A stretch of DNA of 14,918 bases from an uncultured Collinsella sp. (GTDB lineage: Bacteria > Actinomycetota > Coriobacteriia > Coriobacteriales > Coriobacteriaceae): assembly GCA_900767675.1 (NCBI GenBank), contig CAAFZX010000016.1, positions 1 through 14,918 of the forward strand. The letters are read 5' to 3'. This document shows, one piece after another, positions 1 to 5,934 of this stretch; position 1 is the first letter of the stretch; the number at the start of each line of letters is the position of its first letter. The notes beneath the pieces were generated by a model that saw only the letters and a list, made by a program, of their open reading frames with translations, did not search any database and was not told the origin of the DNA. A program made the translations under genes and the position numbers.

Positions 1-773
1 CGCCGGCTCCTGCGCAGTCGCCTGTTTCGACGCCCGCGTCTGCGCCCACACCCACTTCGGCGCCCACGCCCACTCCCCGCCCCGCAAGCGACCCGTCCGA
101 GACGGCGGCGTTTCTCGCTGCAGCGACGCAGAGCAAATCGGCCGACAGCACCGTTATGTACAGCGCCCAGCAGTTGCCTGTTCCTGCGGCACGCAAGCCT
201 CCGGTCACAAGGCTCGATGAGCCCGTTGCCCATCAGGTTGCCTACGATTCCTGGGCTGCAGCCGATCTGGATGAGACCTCTACCGGCATGCCGGCGCTCG
301 ACGTTCCAGTTAACCCGCTTTTTGCCGCCAACACGAGCGCCGCGGGCTATGAGGGCGGTGCGGCATATTCCGATTATTCCGATGGCTATGCTGACGCCGG
401 TCGCATCGAGACCGAGGATTATGGCACCACATCGAGCGATTATCTCAACGATCCGTACGCTGCCGCGCCTGCACCGGAATATGACCCGGAGGCCGCGTCC
501 GCACCGGCGTATACCAAAAGCACGGGCGAAGAGCGCTTCGCCGATTATTACGCCGAGGAAAAGGCGCTGCGTTTTTCGGAATTTCCGCAGGCAGTCAAGG
601 TTGCCTTTATCGCCATTATCATTGCCCTGCTCGGCGTCATTGCGTTTGAGGGATTCCAGCTGTTCCGCGGCCCCACCCAAGCGGAGTCGGAGACCCAGCA
701 AAAAGAGAACGATGACGAGTACCTGGACATCAACACCCTCAAGGGCGACCCCAACGACGGAGACGACGAGTAG
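1..773 (+). CDS. C-terminal part of a Pro/Ala/Thr-rich, single-pass membrane-anchored protein (5' partial)
   Basis: The frame is open from base 3 to the stop at 771-773, so the gene begins before the window; 256 residues are visible. The ATG at 156 is internal to this open frame and has no clear ribosome binding site, so I do not take it as the start. The first ~50 visible residues are low-complexity Pro/Ala/Ser/Thr. A long acidic, Tyr/Ala/Asp-rich stretch without recognisable domains follows. One strong hydrophobic helix lies at about 594-665 (VKVAFIAIIIALLGVIAFEG). The last ~30 residues are hydrophilic and very acidic. This suggests a membrane protein with a disordered region before one transmembrane helix and a short charged tail. 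The family and function are not recognised. The missing N-terminus may carry the functional domain, for example a zinc ribbon or FHA, but nothing visible shows that. Confidence 0.75.
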   Translation, partial: PAPAQSPVSTPASAPTPTSAPTPTPRPASDPSETAAFLAAATQSKSADSTVMYSAQQLPVPAARKPPVTRLDEPVAHQVAYDSWAAADLDETSTGMPALDVPVNPLFAANTSAAGYEGGAAYSDYSDGYADAGRIETEDYGTTSSDYLNDPYAAAPAPEYDPEAASAPAYTKSTGEERFADYYAEEKALRFSEFPQAVKVAFIAIIIALLGVIAFEGFQLFRGPTQAESETQQKENDDEYLDINTLKGDPNDGDDE

Positions 774-806
774 CGAGAGCTGAAGGCGGCCGCAGGATCC
801 CGCATC

Positions 807-833
807 CAGCACCGGCTTCTAAGTGCTGTTTTG
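807..833 (+). terminator. Weak candidate intrinsic terminator after the first gene
   Basis: CAGCAC (807-812) pairs perfectly with GTGCTG (823-828) across a 10-base loop and is followed by TTTT (829-832). It lies 34 bp after the stop at 773. The stem is only 6 bp and the loop is large, so termination strength is uncertain. Confidence 0.4.
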
Positions 834-842
834 TCATCCAGC

Positions 843-955
843 TACACTTTTCCGAATAATTTGCCTATCGAATTTGACACTTTTCCGAAGTTATAAGGTG
901 CCTATCTTCGACACTTTTCCGTACTTTTATACGGGAGATTTCGACACTTTTTCGG
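843..955. repeat. Four tandem ~33-nt direct repeats with core GACACTTTTCCG
   Basis: The core occurs at 843-854 (TACACTTTTCCG), 876-887 and 910-921 (both GACACTTTTCCG) and 943-955 (GACACTTTTTCGG). The steps are 33, 34 and 33 bp, about three helical turns. The repeated unit is longer than the core: GCCTATC recurs at 863-869 and 900-906, and a partial AGCCTAG lies at 961-967. The block is A/T-rich in a G/C-rich neighbourhood. Such an array could be a multi-site operator for the gene at 1174, or a leftover multi-repeat end of an insertion sequence (IS21-type ends are built this way). No transposase is nearby. Confidence 0.75.
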
Positions 956-978
956 ATTTAAGCCTAGCGACAGCCGGC

Positions 979-1026
979 GAAATCAAGCGCCGCCCGCGCG
1001 TCATTTCGCAAGCGGCGCTTGATTTC
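979..1026. promoter_or_regulatory. Perfect 15-bp inverted repeat (large hairpin) in the leader of the 1174 gene
   Basis: GAAATCAAGCGCCGC (979-993) is exactly mirrored by GCGGCGCTTGATTTC (1012-1026) around an 18-base loop. No T-run follows on either strand, so a simple intrinsic terminator is unlikely. It sits between the 33-nt repeats and the 1174 gene. It could be an RNA leader hairpin or a DNA operator. Confidence 0.6.
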
Positions 1027-1052
1027 TGTCCGTACACGTTGATAGACTCCAT

Positions 1053-1079
1053 CGTGCCCGCAAGGAGCGGGCGTGTTTT
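1053..1079 (+). terminator. Terminator-like hairpin upstream of the 1174 gene
   Basis: GCCCGC (1056-1061), a five-base loop and GCGGGC (1067-1072), extended by G-T and C-G pairs to 1053-1075, are followed by TTTTA. It lies about 95 bp before the next start codon and 280 bp after the previous stop. It may therefore end transcription from the left or act as an attenuator in the leader of the 1174 gene. Confidence 0.45.
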
Positions 1080-1099
1080 ATCCAGAGTCGGGGTAGAGA

Positions 1100-1167
1100 G
1101 TTGGCTCCACGATCCCGACGCCAACCGACCAAGAGGCACGGTGGCCCTGCCAACATCGATGAAAGGA
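1100..1167 (+). promoter_or_regulatory. Possible alternative-pairing leader just before the 1174 start
   Basis: GTTGGC (1100-1105) can pair with GCCAAC at 1120-1125 or with an identical GCCAAC at 1149-1154. The second copy ends a few bases before the Shine-Dalgarno AAAGGAG (1162-1168). Mutually exclusive pairings of this kind are seen in attenuators. Chance pairing of 6-mers is quite possible, and no known riboswitch class is recognised. Confidence 0.2.
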
Positions 1168-1173
1168 GTCCGT

Positions 1174-1596
1174 ATGGACAATTTCTCTGTGCGCAGCGAG
1201 CGTAACTTCCACAACCTGATCGTCAAGCCAAAACGAATGCATCTTCTAGACGAGCCGAGCGGCTACACCTCGGCTTTGGTGAAGAGCGGCCTCTCCCACC
1301 AGATGCGCTTTACCATACAGAAGCTCGAGGAAGAGCTCTGTGCTGCTGGCAACCCACATGTTCTGCAGATCAAGCTGCTCGGAGATGACTCGCGTGAGCC
1401 GTCCAGCTGGAAGCTGTTTGCCGACGGTGAGTGCATCGCAAGCGGCTCGGGGGCCTTTGCCCGCGAGTGCTTCTGCAAGGGCGCCGAGGTGTTTTTGGAC
1501 TTGTGCCGAGATGCCGTACGCACAGCTGAGCTGCGCCAGTGGAGCCAAAGGGAGTACGAGCTGCTGAGTGCGATGCGCGGGATTGCAATGATTTAG
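1174..1596 (+). CDS. Hypothetical protein, 140 aa
   Basis: The start is ATG 1174, preceded by the good ribosome binding site AAAGGAG at 1162-1168. The open frame reaches back to 823, but that part crosses tandem repeats and hairpins and does not look coding. The protein is soluble and mixed in charge, with no signal peptide or transmembrane helix. Its middle reads HVLQIKLLGDD and SWKLFADGECIASGSGAF, which suggests beta strands of a small globular fold. It carries four cysteines (about residues 57, 85, 98 and 109) without a metal-binding spacing. I do not recognise the family. It has a long structured leader to itself and no same-strand partner, so it appears monocistronic. The G/C-rich third positions match the rest of the window and support a real gene. 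Confidence 0.7.
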   Translation: MDNFSVRSERNFHNLIVKPKRMHLLDEPSGYTSALVKSGLSHQMRFTIQKLEEELCAAGNPHVLQIKLLGDDSREPSSWKLFADGECIASGSGAFARECFCKGAEVFLDLCRDAVRTAELRQWSQREYELLSAMRGIAMI

Positions 1597-1637
1597 AAAC
1601 AGAGCGGTGGCGTTATCGAACTGTCGACGCCGCCGCC

Positions 1638-2027
1638 TCCCCAATGCCCGTCGTGCTCAACGATCAGATCGACCTCAAGGCCCTTCTCATCTCGGAAATA
1701 ATGAACACTGTTGTCGACACCGCCGTAGGTGGAAAGAAACACGCGCACGTCGCGCAGGATGAGATTCTCAAAGAGCATCCCCAGCGTTTGCATATCGCCA
1801 AGCAGCCGCTCAGGGGTAGCCCCCAGCAACGCCGCCGCAAGTGACGGGTCACAGAAGTAGCGCTTGGGGCGCACGCGAACGCGGGCCTTCGAGCGCACAT
1901 ACTGGCCTGCTCTCTCGCGCAAGCTCGTCCGAAAACCCAAGGTTTGCAGGTCACCGCTCCTGCAGCACCAGCGGGCGACGTCATCCTGCGAAATTACGCC
2001 ATTCTCAATGCAGTTTTTACGCCGTTT
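1638..2027 (-). pseudogene. Remnant of a DUF4143-type ATP-binding protein (C-terminal part)
   Basis: The minus-strand frame is open from about 2027 to a stop at 1593. Between about 1900 and 1640 it reads like the C-terminal domain of DUF4143 ATPases: RPKRYFCDPSLAAALLGA, LFENLILRDVRVFLSTYGG, then HYFRDEKGLEVDLIVEHDG. In intact members this last part leads to a Gly-(Ile/Phe)-Glu-Val-Lys strand. Here similarity stops after HDGHWG and the frame runs into unrelated Gly/Val/Ser codons. The ATPase half with Walker A and B is absent. The 2027-1900 part reads ISQDDVARWCC and looks gene-like but unrecognised. No start codon has a convincing ribosome binding site. I call this a decayed fragment. A second short unrecognised run ending at a stop near 1998 (LVRWLSKRRAKDAERKTYN, adjacent frame) may be more debris. 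Confidence 0.6.
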
Positions 2028-2091
2028 TCATTGTAGGTTTTACGCTCGGCATCCTTGGCGCGGCGCTTGCTCAACCACCGGACCAGCGAAT

Positions 2092-2210
2092 TGCCCGGAT
2101 TCTGGGACGTGCTTTCCGCTCCAGGCCTCTACCGGAAAATGCGTCCCACTCTGAGGCCGAAATCTGGGATGCGCTTTCTGCCAAAGGGAAAGCGCGTCCC
2201 ATTCCGAGCA
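2092..2210. repeat. Palindromic repeat array A (one full, two half units)
   Basis: This is the same 46-nt imperfect palindrome found at 3749-4041 and 5347-5825. The right half of a first unit ends at 2117. A 16-nt spacer precedes the full unit 2134-2179, and a 7-nt spacer precedes the left half of a third unit (from 2187). Left arms read GGAAAGCGCGTCCC or similar and right arms GGGATGCGCTTTC. The array lies directly after the stop (2231) of the minus-strand ATPase gene, so its hairpins may serve as that gene's 3' end. Confidence 0.8.
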
Positions 2211-2230
2211 TCACATCAGAGCGCGCTTGG

Positions 2231-3622
2231 TTATCTCCGCTCGCACATCTCGGCAAACGAGATCAGCTTGACGTCTCCCCTGCTATCCGCGGCATCCCGA
2301 CATCCCTGCCTAAAGCCGCTTTTTGAGAATAGTGCATAGCTTTTTCGTTGCCGTCTAAAGAGCTCGCTTCGGTGCACGAGCTTTTGCAGCACGTCTTCGC
2401 CCACCGGTTCATTGCGCCATTTGCACTCCGCAAACAGAGCAGTGCCCTCGCCATCGTCAACAATTAAGTCGATTTCTTCCTGCGTATGCGTGCGATTATC
2501 CGTCCCCCACCAGCGCCCGACGCTCGCCGGAACCACATCGAGCCGGCCTGCGCGCGCGAGTTCGTACACATATTGCCTGCATATAAGCTCAAAGACCGTA
2601 CCCATGTAATCCGATACGTGCGACTCAATGCGTTTATACGCCATCTCGGCCATATCGTTTTGAATCAGCCCGATGTTCTGCGGAACAAACTTGTACCAGA
2701 ACCTAAACATCTGATCGCTCAGCAGATACACGGCTCGCTTATTGCTCGTCTCGTTTAGGGGCAGCTCGCGCTCGACAATCTCAAGCGACGCCAGCTTATC
2801 CACATAGCTCTTTACATTGCTCGCAGGGATTCCCGTAGAGCTCGCAATCTCCGAGATCCTCGAGCGCCCCTGAGCAATTGCTTGCACGATCGCATCATAT
2901 TGCTCAGGATTGCGGCACTCTTGCAATAGCAGGTTACTCGGCTCCTCAAAGAGATAGCCCGTAGGAGTAAGAAAAAGACGTTTGATGTTATCCTTGAGCG
3001 GTGCGGCAGGATCGACTTTCTCGATATATGCAGGAATGCCGCCCGTCATGCCATAGCAAACTGCAGCATCTTCGCGACTCATGCTCTGCCACAGGCCGAG
3101 GGTCGTCGTAAAATCGAGCGGCATGATCTTAAACTGGGCCGTACGCCTACCGTATAGTGGACTCTCGTAGCCCAACACCTGTTCCTCCATAAACGAAAGA
3201 GACGAGCCGCATAGAATCAGCATGAGCTTGGTCTCTTTGTACAGGTGATCGATCTTGTCTTGCAGCAACGAGCTGATCTCGGGATTCGATTGGGCGAGAT
3301 AGGGGTACTCGTCAATCACGACAATCAAACGTTCCGTGCGAGCCATGGTGGCCAATGCATCGAACGCCTCGTCAAAACTACGAAACGACACGCCTGCAGC
3401 ACCAACCGAGCCTGCAAGTATCGCCTGGCTAAAGCCGTGCAGGTTTGCCTCCGCATTGGTACGACGAGCTTGAAAGTAAATAGCCTTCTTGCCTTGGATG
3501 AACTCTGTGATAAGGCGCGTTTTACCCACACGACGGCGGCCGTAAATCACAGGCATTTCAAAGGAGCCCGTGCCATACAGTCGATTGAGCTCGGACATTT
3601 CCGCTGTTCTTCCGATAAACAT
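2231..3622 (-). CDS. AAA ATPase with C-terminal DUF234 (PD-(D/E)xK-like) domain, 463 aa
   Basis: The start is ATG 3622, with AAAGGAAGG a few bases upstream. The N-terminal ATPase_2-type P-loop domain (about residues 1-200) has Walker A GRRRVGKT at 28-35 and Walker B LIVVIDEYPYL at 99-109. A sensor-like strand LMLILCGSS lies at 133-141, followed by GRRTAQFKIMPLDF. Residues about 240-290 look like a winged helix (ISEIASSTGIPASNVKSYVDKL). The C-terminal DUF234 region has EEIDLIV at 382-388 and FAECKW at 397-402, which fits a D...E-x-K nuclease-type motif (D385, E399, K401). Length and domain order match full members of the family. These are common in archaea and gut anaerobes and their role is unresolved (defence, mobile-element or regulatory ATPase). 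The gene stands alone between two palindrome arrays, with a large nested palindrome at its 5' end. Confidence 0.9.
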   Translation of the reverse strand: MFIGRTAEMSELNRLYGTGSFEMPVIYGRRRVGKTRLITEFIQGKKAIYFQARRTNAEANLHGFSQAILAGSVGAAGVSFRSFDEAFDALATMARTERLIVVIDEYPYLAQSNPEISSLLQDKIDHLYKETKLMLILCGSSLSFMEEQVLGYESPLYGRRTAQFKIMPLDFTTTLGLWQSMSREDAAVCYGMTGGIPAYIEKVDPAAPLKDNIKRLFLTPTGYLFEEPSNLLLQECRNPEQYDAIVQAIAQGRSRISEIASSTGIPASNVKSYVDKLASLEIVERELPLNETSNKRAVYLLSDQMFRFWYKFVPQNIGLIQNDMAEMAYKRIESHVSDYMGTVFELICRQYVYELARAGRLDVVPASVGRWWGTDNRTHTQEEIDLIVDDGEGTALFAECKWRNEPVGEDVLQKLVHRSELFRRQRKSYALFSKSGFRQGCRDAADSRGDVKLISFAEMCERR

Positions 3623-3637
3623 AGGGCCATCCTTCCT

Positions 3638-3693
3638 TTACGTTATAGCTAGCTATATTATACCTTCCTATAATATAGCTAGCTATAACGTAA
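3638..3693. promoter_or_regulatory. Nested palindrome (25-bp arms) in the ATPase promoter/leader
   Basis: The arms 3638-3662 and 3669-3693 are perfect inverted copies around a 6-base centre (CCTTCC). Each arm contains the self-complementary 14-mer TATAGCTAGCTATA, at 3644-3657 and 3674-3687, with centres exactly 30 bp apart. The inner arm edges hold TATAAT/ATTATA, a possible -10 on either strand; on the minus strand, TATAAT at 3662-3657 lies 35 bp before the ATPase start. The Shine-Dalgarno begins right at the palindrome edge. The likely role is a paired operator for a dimeric or tetrameric regulator (perhaps the ATPase's own winged helix), or a leader RNA hairpin that affects translation. The sequence is strikingly A/T-rich against its surroundings. 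Confidence 0.75.
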
Positions 3694-3748
3694 TTCGACA
3701 AGCGGCGCACGCAAAAGGGGCGGTACACCACCGTACGTGGACCGTTCC

Positions 3749-4041
3749 GGAAAATGCATCCCGTTCTGGAGCCAAAAACTGGGCCGTAGTTTCCGCCAAG
3801 CATCCCATCCGGAAAGCGTGTCCCGTTCTGAGCGACAATTCCGGGACACAGCTTCCGCATGCGGCCCGTTGGGAAAGTTCATCCCGCTCTGAGGGCTCGT
3901 TCCGGGATGCAATTTCCGTTTGAGGCCCGATCTGGAAACGGCATCCCACTCTGAGGCCGAAATCTGGGATGTAGCTTCCGCTTGAAGGGCGATCCGGAAA
4001 GCACGTCCCATTCCGAGTGGCAATTCCGGGTCACAGTTTCC
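3749..4041. repeat. Palindromic repeat array B, five 46-nt units with ~16-nt spacers
   Basis: Units are at 3749-3794, 3811-3856, 3872-3917, 3934-3979 and 3996-4041. Spacers are 16, 15, 16 and 16 nt, giving a 62-nt period. Each unit starts GGAAA...TCCC and ends GGG...TTCC, so each can fold into a hairpin. The loop carries TTCTGAG on the left and ATTCC on the right, which gives the units a direction; all five point the same way. Arm bases next to the loop covary in places, such as GTGTCCC with GGGACAC in unit 2 and CATCCC with GGGATG in units 3 and 4. Spacers share a loose TGAGGGCC theme, unlike CRISPR spacers. The array lies between the ATPase promoter and the AbiEi-like gene. Confidence 0.9.
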
Positions 4042-4337
4042 GCAGATACAAGGCGACAGTCCGCCGCCCTTATCACATGCCTTCAAATATGCGATCCAGA
4101 AACACAAAACAGCAGATAGAATGCTCTTTTTCAAAAAGTACACGTCCCGAAACTTACCAAGACTTCATATCCAGTTACCGTTCACGGTCGCCGATTACCG
4201 CCCACCGATTCAAACAAGAAATATGTCGCCAAAAGCAGGTCATCTACCTGCATGGTTAGATTTTGGTCAGCTTTTGGTCAGCTGAGCGGCAAGTTCCAGC
4301 TGATACGTTTTTGCTACCCAAAAGGAGGCGGTAGCTC
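4042..4337. other. Intergenic stretch upstream of the AbiEi-like gene
   Basis: I see no gene in this A/T-richer stretch. GCAGGT and ACCTGC at 4235-4251 form a 6-bp hairpin with a 5-base loop. No convincing sigma-70 promoter can be assigned by eye. Short frames here have no ribosome binding sites and no recognisable content. Confidence 0.5.
4261..4282 (+). repeat. Tandem exact 11-bp repeat in the promoter region of the 4338 gene
   Basis: TTTTGGTCAGC occurs twice with no gap (4261-4271 and 4272-4282), 55 bp before the start codon. AGCTGA also recurs at 4281-4286 and 4298-4303. An 11-bp phase places both copies on one DNA face, which would suit a protein binding site. AbiEi-type antitoxins are known to bind repeats in their own promoters; applying that here is inference. 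Confidence 0.55.
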
Positions 4338-5336
4338 ATGACCCATTGCAATGACCAGCTCATCGACCAGCTGCTAACCCAAGCCGAACAAGAGGGGCGC
4401 TGTCTGATTCCCCCGAGCACGGCGATCCGAAAAGCGCTCCTTCGGCGCACCGGCGGCACGGTTGTCTCGCCCATGCCGGGGTTGTTTGCGCGAAAAACGC
4501 GCTGGGATGAACTCAACCGAGCGCAACGCCATTGCGAAATCCTCCGCGCCCTTGCGATCATCCACCCCGATTGGACGTTCTGCTCGTTTTCGGCCGCCTG
4601 TCTGCTGGGGCTCGAGGTCTCGTGGCGACACCTGAATGTCGTGCATGTCTGCAGCTCGACAAAGCCGTCGGCTCGCCCGGGCGCACATATTCAGCGGCAC
4701 CAGATTGAGCCGACCGGAGCAATACGCAGAGCCGGCATATCGGTAACGCCGCCCATCCAAACGGTCACAGATTGCCTGTTGCAGACCGGTTTTGCCGACG
4801 GTATGCCCATTGCCGATTCGGCGATCTCAAAGCTCGTCCTTGTGCGGGAACAGCTGATGGAGGCCGTCGAGCAACGAGCAACTGCCCGCAATGGTCGCGC
4901 GATTCGTACGGCTCTCACAACGCTTCGATATGCCGACGCCCGCGCCGAGAGCGGCGGGGAATCGGTCGCCCGAGCCATCATGATCGGGACGGGCTTTGCG
5001 CCCGATTGGCTTCAATACGAGCTGACGGACCCCTTCAATTCGGCCAAGCCCATACGAACGGACTTTGCCTGGGAGCGCCAGGCGCGGGAACTCACGCTGG
5101 GCGAGCTCGACGGGCTCATCAAATATACCAACCAGACCATGCTGGCCGGACGCACCACCGCCGAAGCGCTCGTTGCCGAACGACAGCGCGAGGCGCACCT
5201 ATCGCTCTACGGTCACCCTCTGCTGCGCTTTACCATGAACGAGGTCCGCTCGGCAGGAATGCTCGCCAAAAAGCTGCAGACGGCAGGCATCCGACAGACC
5301 ACGCTGCCGACATGGCTCAACGAGGTAGACCTGTAG
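4338..5336 (+). CDS. AbiEi antitoxin-like / Vsr-type endonuclease-like protein, 332 aa
   Basis: The start is ATG 4338 with AAAGGAGG at 4321-4328, well spaced. The N-terminus (about 1-60) looks like a helix-turn-helix followed by a wing with PMPGLFARKTRWDEL. Residues about 75-150 resemble the AbiEi_4 region of actinobacterial proteins: FCSFSAACLLGLEVSW, LNVVHVCSS, then ISVTPPIQTVTDCL. The C-terminal third (about 200-332) resembles the Vsr/DUF559 endonuclease fold, with ESGGES at 204-209, TDFAW at 241-245, GELDGLIKY at 255-263 and ERQREAHL at 281-288. Plausible active-site residues are E204, D242, E256 and K262. No AbiEii nucleotidyltransferase toxin gene lies next to it, so it is not a standard AbiE pair. 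The gene stands alone between palindrome arrays B and C. Family placement is moderate and the biological role is unknown. Confidence 0.7.
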   Translation: MTHCNDQLIDQLLTQAEQEGRCLIPPSTAIRKALLRRTGGTVVSPMPGLFARKTRWDELNRAQRHCEILRALAIIHPDWTFCSFSAACLLGLEVSWRHLNVVHVCSSTKPSARPGAHIQRHQIEPTGAIRRAGISVTPPIQTVTDCLLQTGFADGMPIADSAISKLVLVREQLMEAVEQRATARNGRAIRTALTTLRYADARAESGGESVARAIMIGTGFAPDWLQYELTDPFNSAKPIRTDFAWERQARELTLGELDGLIKYTNQTMLAGRTTAEALVAERQREAHLSLYGHPLLRFTMNEVRSAGMLAKKLQTAGIRQTTLPTWLNEVDL

Positions 5337-5346
5337 GAGCTGCTAG

Positions 5347-5825
5347 GCCACGCATCGCCAGATCGCATCCCCCTATCTGGGCCGCGTTTTCCCAACGACC
5401 ACGCCAACGGAAAGCGCATCCTAGCCTGGACGCTCAAAACGGGATGCACTTTCCGGATGGCGGGCCTGGCGGAAAGCGTGTCCCGGAATCCCGTCTCAGA
5501 GCTGGACAGGCTTTCCGGTTGAGTCCTTCAGCGGAAACCGTATCCCGGAATAAACACTCAAACTGGGATGCGCTTTCCAAACGACCGGCCAGCGGAAAAC
5601 GCATCCCATTCTGAGGCATGATTCCGGGACACAGCTTCCGGTTGAGGGCCAATCCGGAAAGCGCATCCCACTCCGGGGCTGGATTCCGGGACGTAGTTTC
5701 CGCCGAGGGCCCAAAAAGGAAAGCACATCCCGTTCTGAGTGCCAATTCTGGGTTGTAATTTCCGCCGAGGGCTCCAAGGGGAAACTGCATCCCATTCTGA
5801 GCGCTCATTTCGGGACACGCTTTCC
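5347..5825. repeat. Palindromic repeat array C, seven 46-nt units plus one degenerate unit
   Basis: Units are at 5409-5454, 5471-5516, 5533-5578, 5594-5639, 5656-5701, 5718-5763 and 5780-5825. All are 46 nt, with spacers of 15-16 nt. A degenerate unit at 5347-5392, with right half CTGGGCCGCGTTTTCC, sits exactly one 16-nt spacer before the first. Loop asymmetry shows that the first three full units point opposite to the last four; the switch is between 5578 and 5594. The array fills the gap between the AbiEi-like gene (ends 5336) and the convergent end of the purine operon. The pairing CCAGAT/ATCTGG (5358-5380) followed by GTTTT might end transcription of the AbiEi-like gene. Confidence 0.9.
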
Positions 5826-5830
5826 GCTCC

Positions 5831-5866
5831 AAGCAAAAGGCCCCGGCTCACGATGGAGCTGGGGCC
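5831..5866 (-). terminator. Intrinsic terminator of the purine operon
   Basis: GGCCCCGGCTC (5839-5849) pairs with GAGCTGGGGCC (5856-5866) over a 6-base loop, with one mismatch or wobble in eleven pairs. Read on the minus strand it is followed by TTTTGCTT (5838-5831), a classical intrinsic terminator. It lies about 70 bp after the xdh stop codon. Only one unpaired AAAA tract flanks it on the plus strand, so direction is clear. Confidence 0.85.
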
Positions 5867-5934
5867 AAAGGCGCAGCTTATACAGTTGATGGCAAGCGCA
5901 GACGGCAGTCAGCAATGGTCGTCCGCGCTCTACT

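Noticed and set aside
1053..1160. tRNA-like or known riboswitch structure in the leader
   Set aside because: No cloverleaf, T-loop consensus or recognised riboswitch core could be found by eye; only simple stems remain.
823..1596. 257-aa version of the 1174 gene starting at 823
   Set aside because: The extra N-terminus would cover the 33-nt repeats and hairpins and begins in a terminator stem without a ribosome binding site; ATG 1174 has a clear AAAGGAG.
3749..5825. CRISPR array
   Set aside because: Repeats vary between units and are whole-length inverted repeats, spacers share a consensus and are only 15-16 nt, orientation flips inside array C, and no cas gene is present.
5434..5851. Several overlapping open frames of about 100-130 aa across array C (also across array B at 3679-4143)
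   Set aside because: They are translations of the 46-nt palindromes in several frames, with repeating peptides and no start signals.
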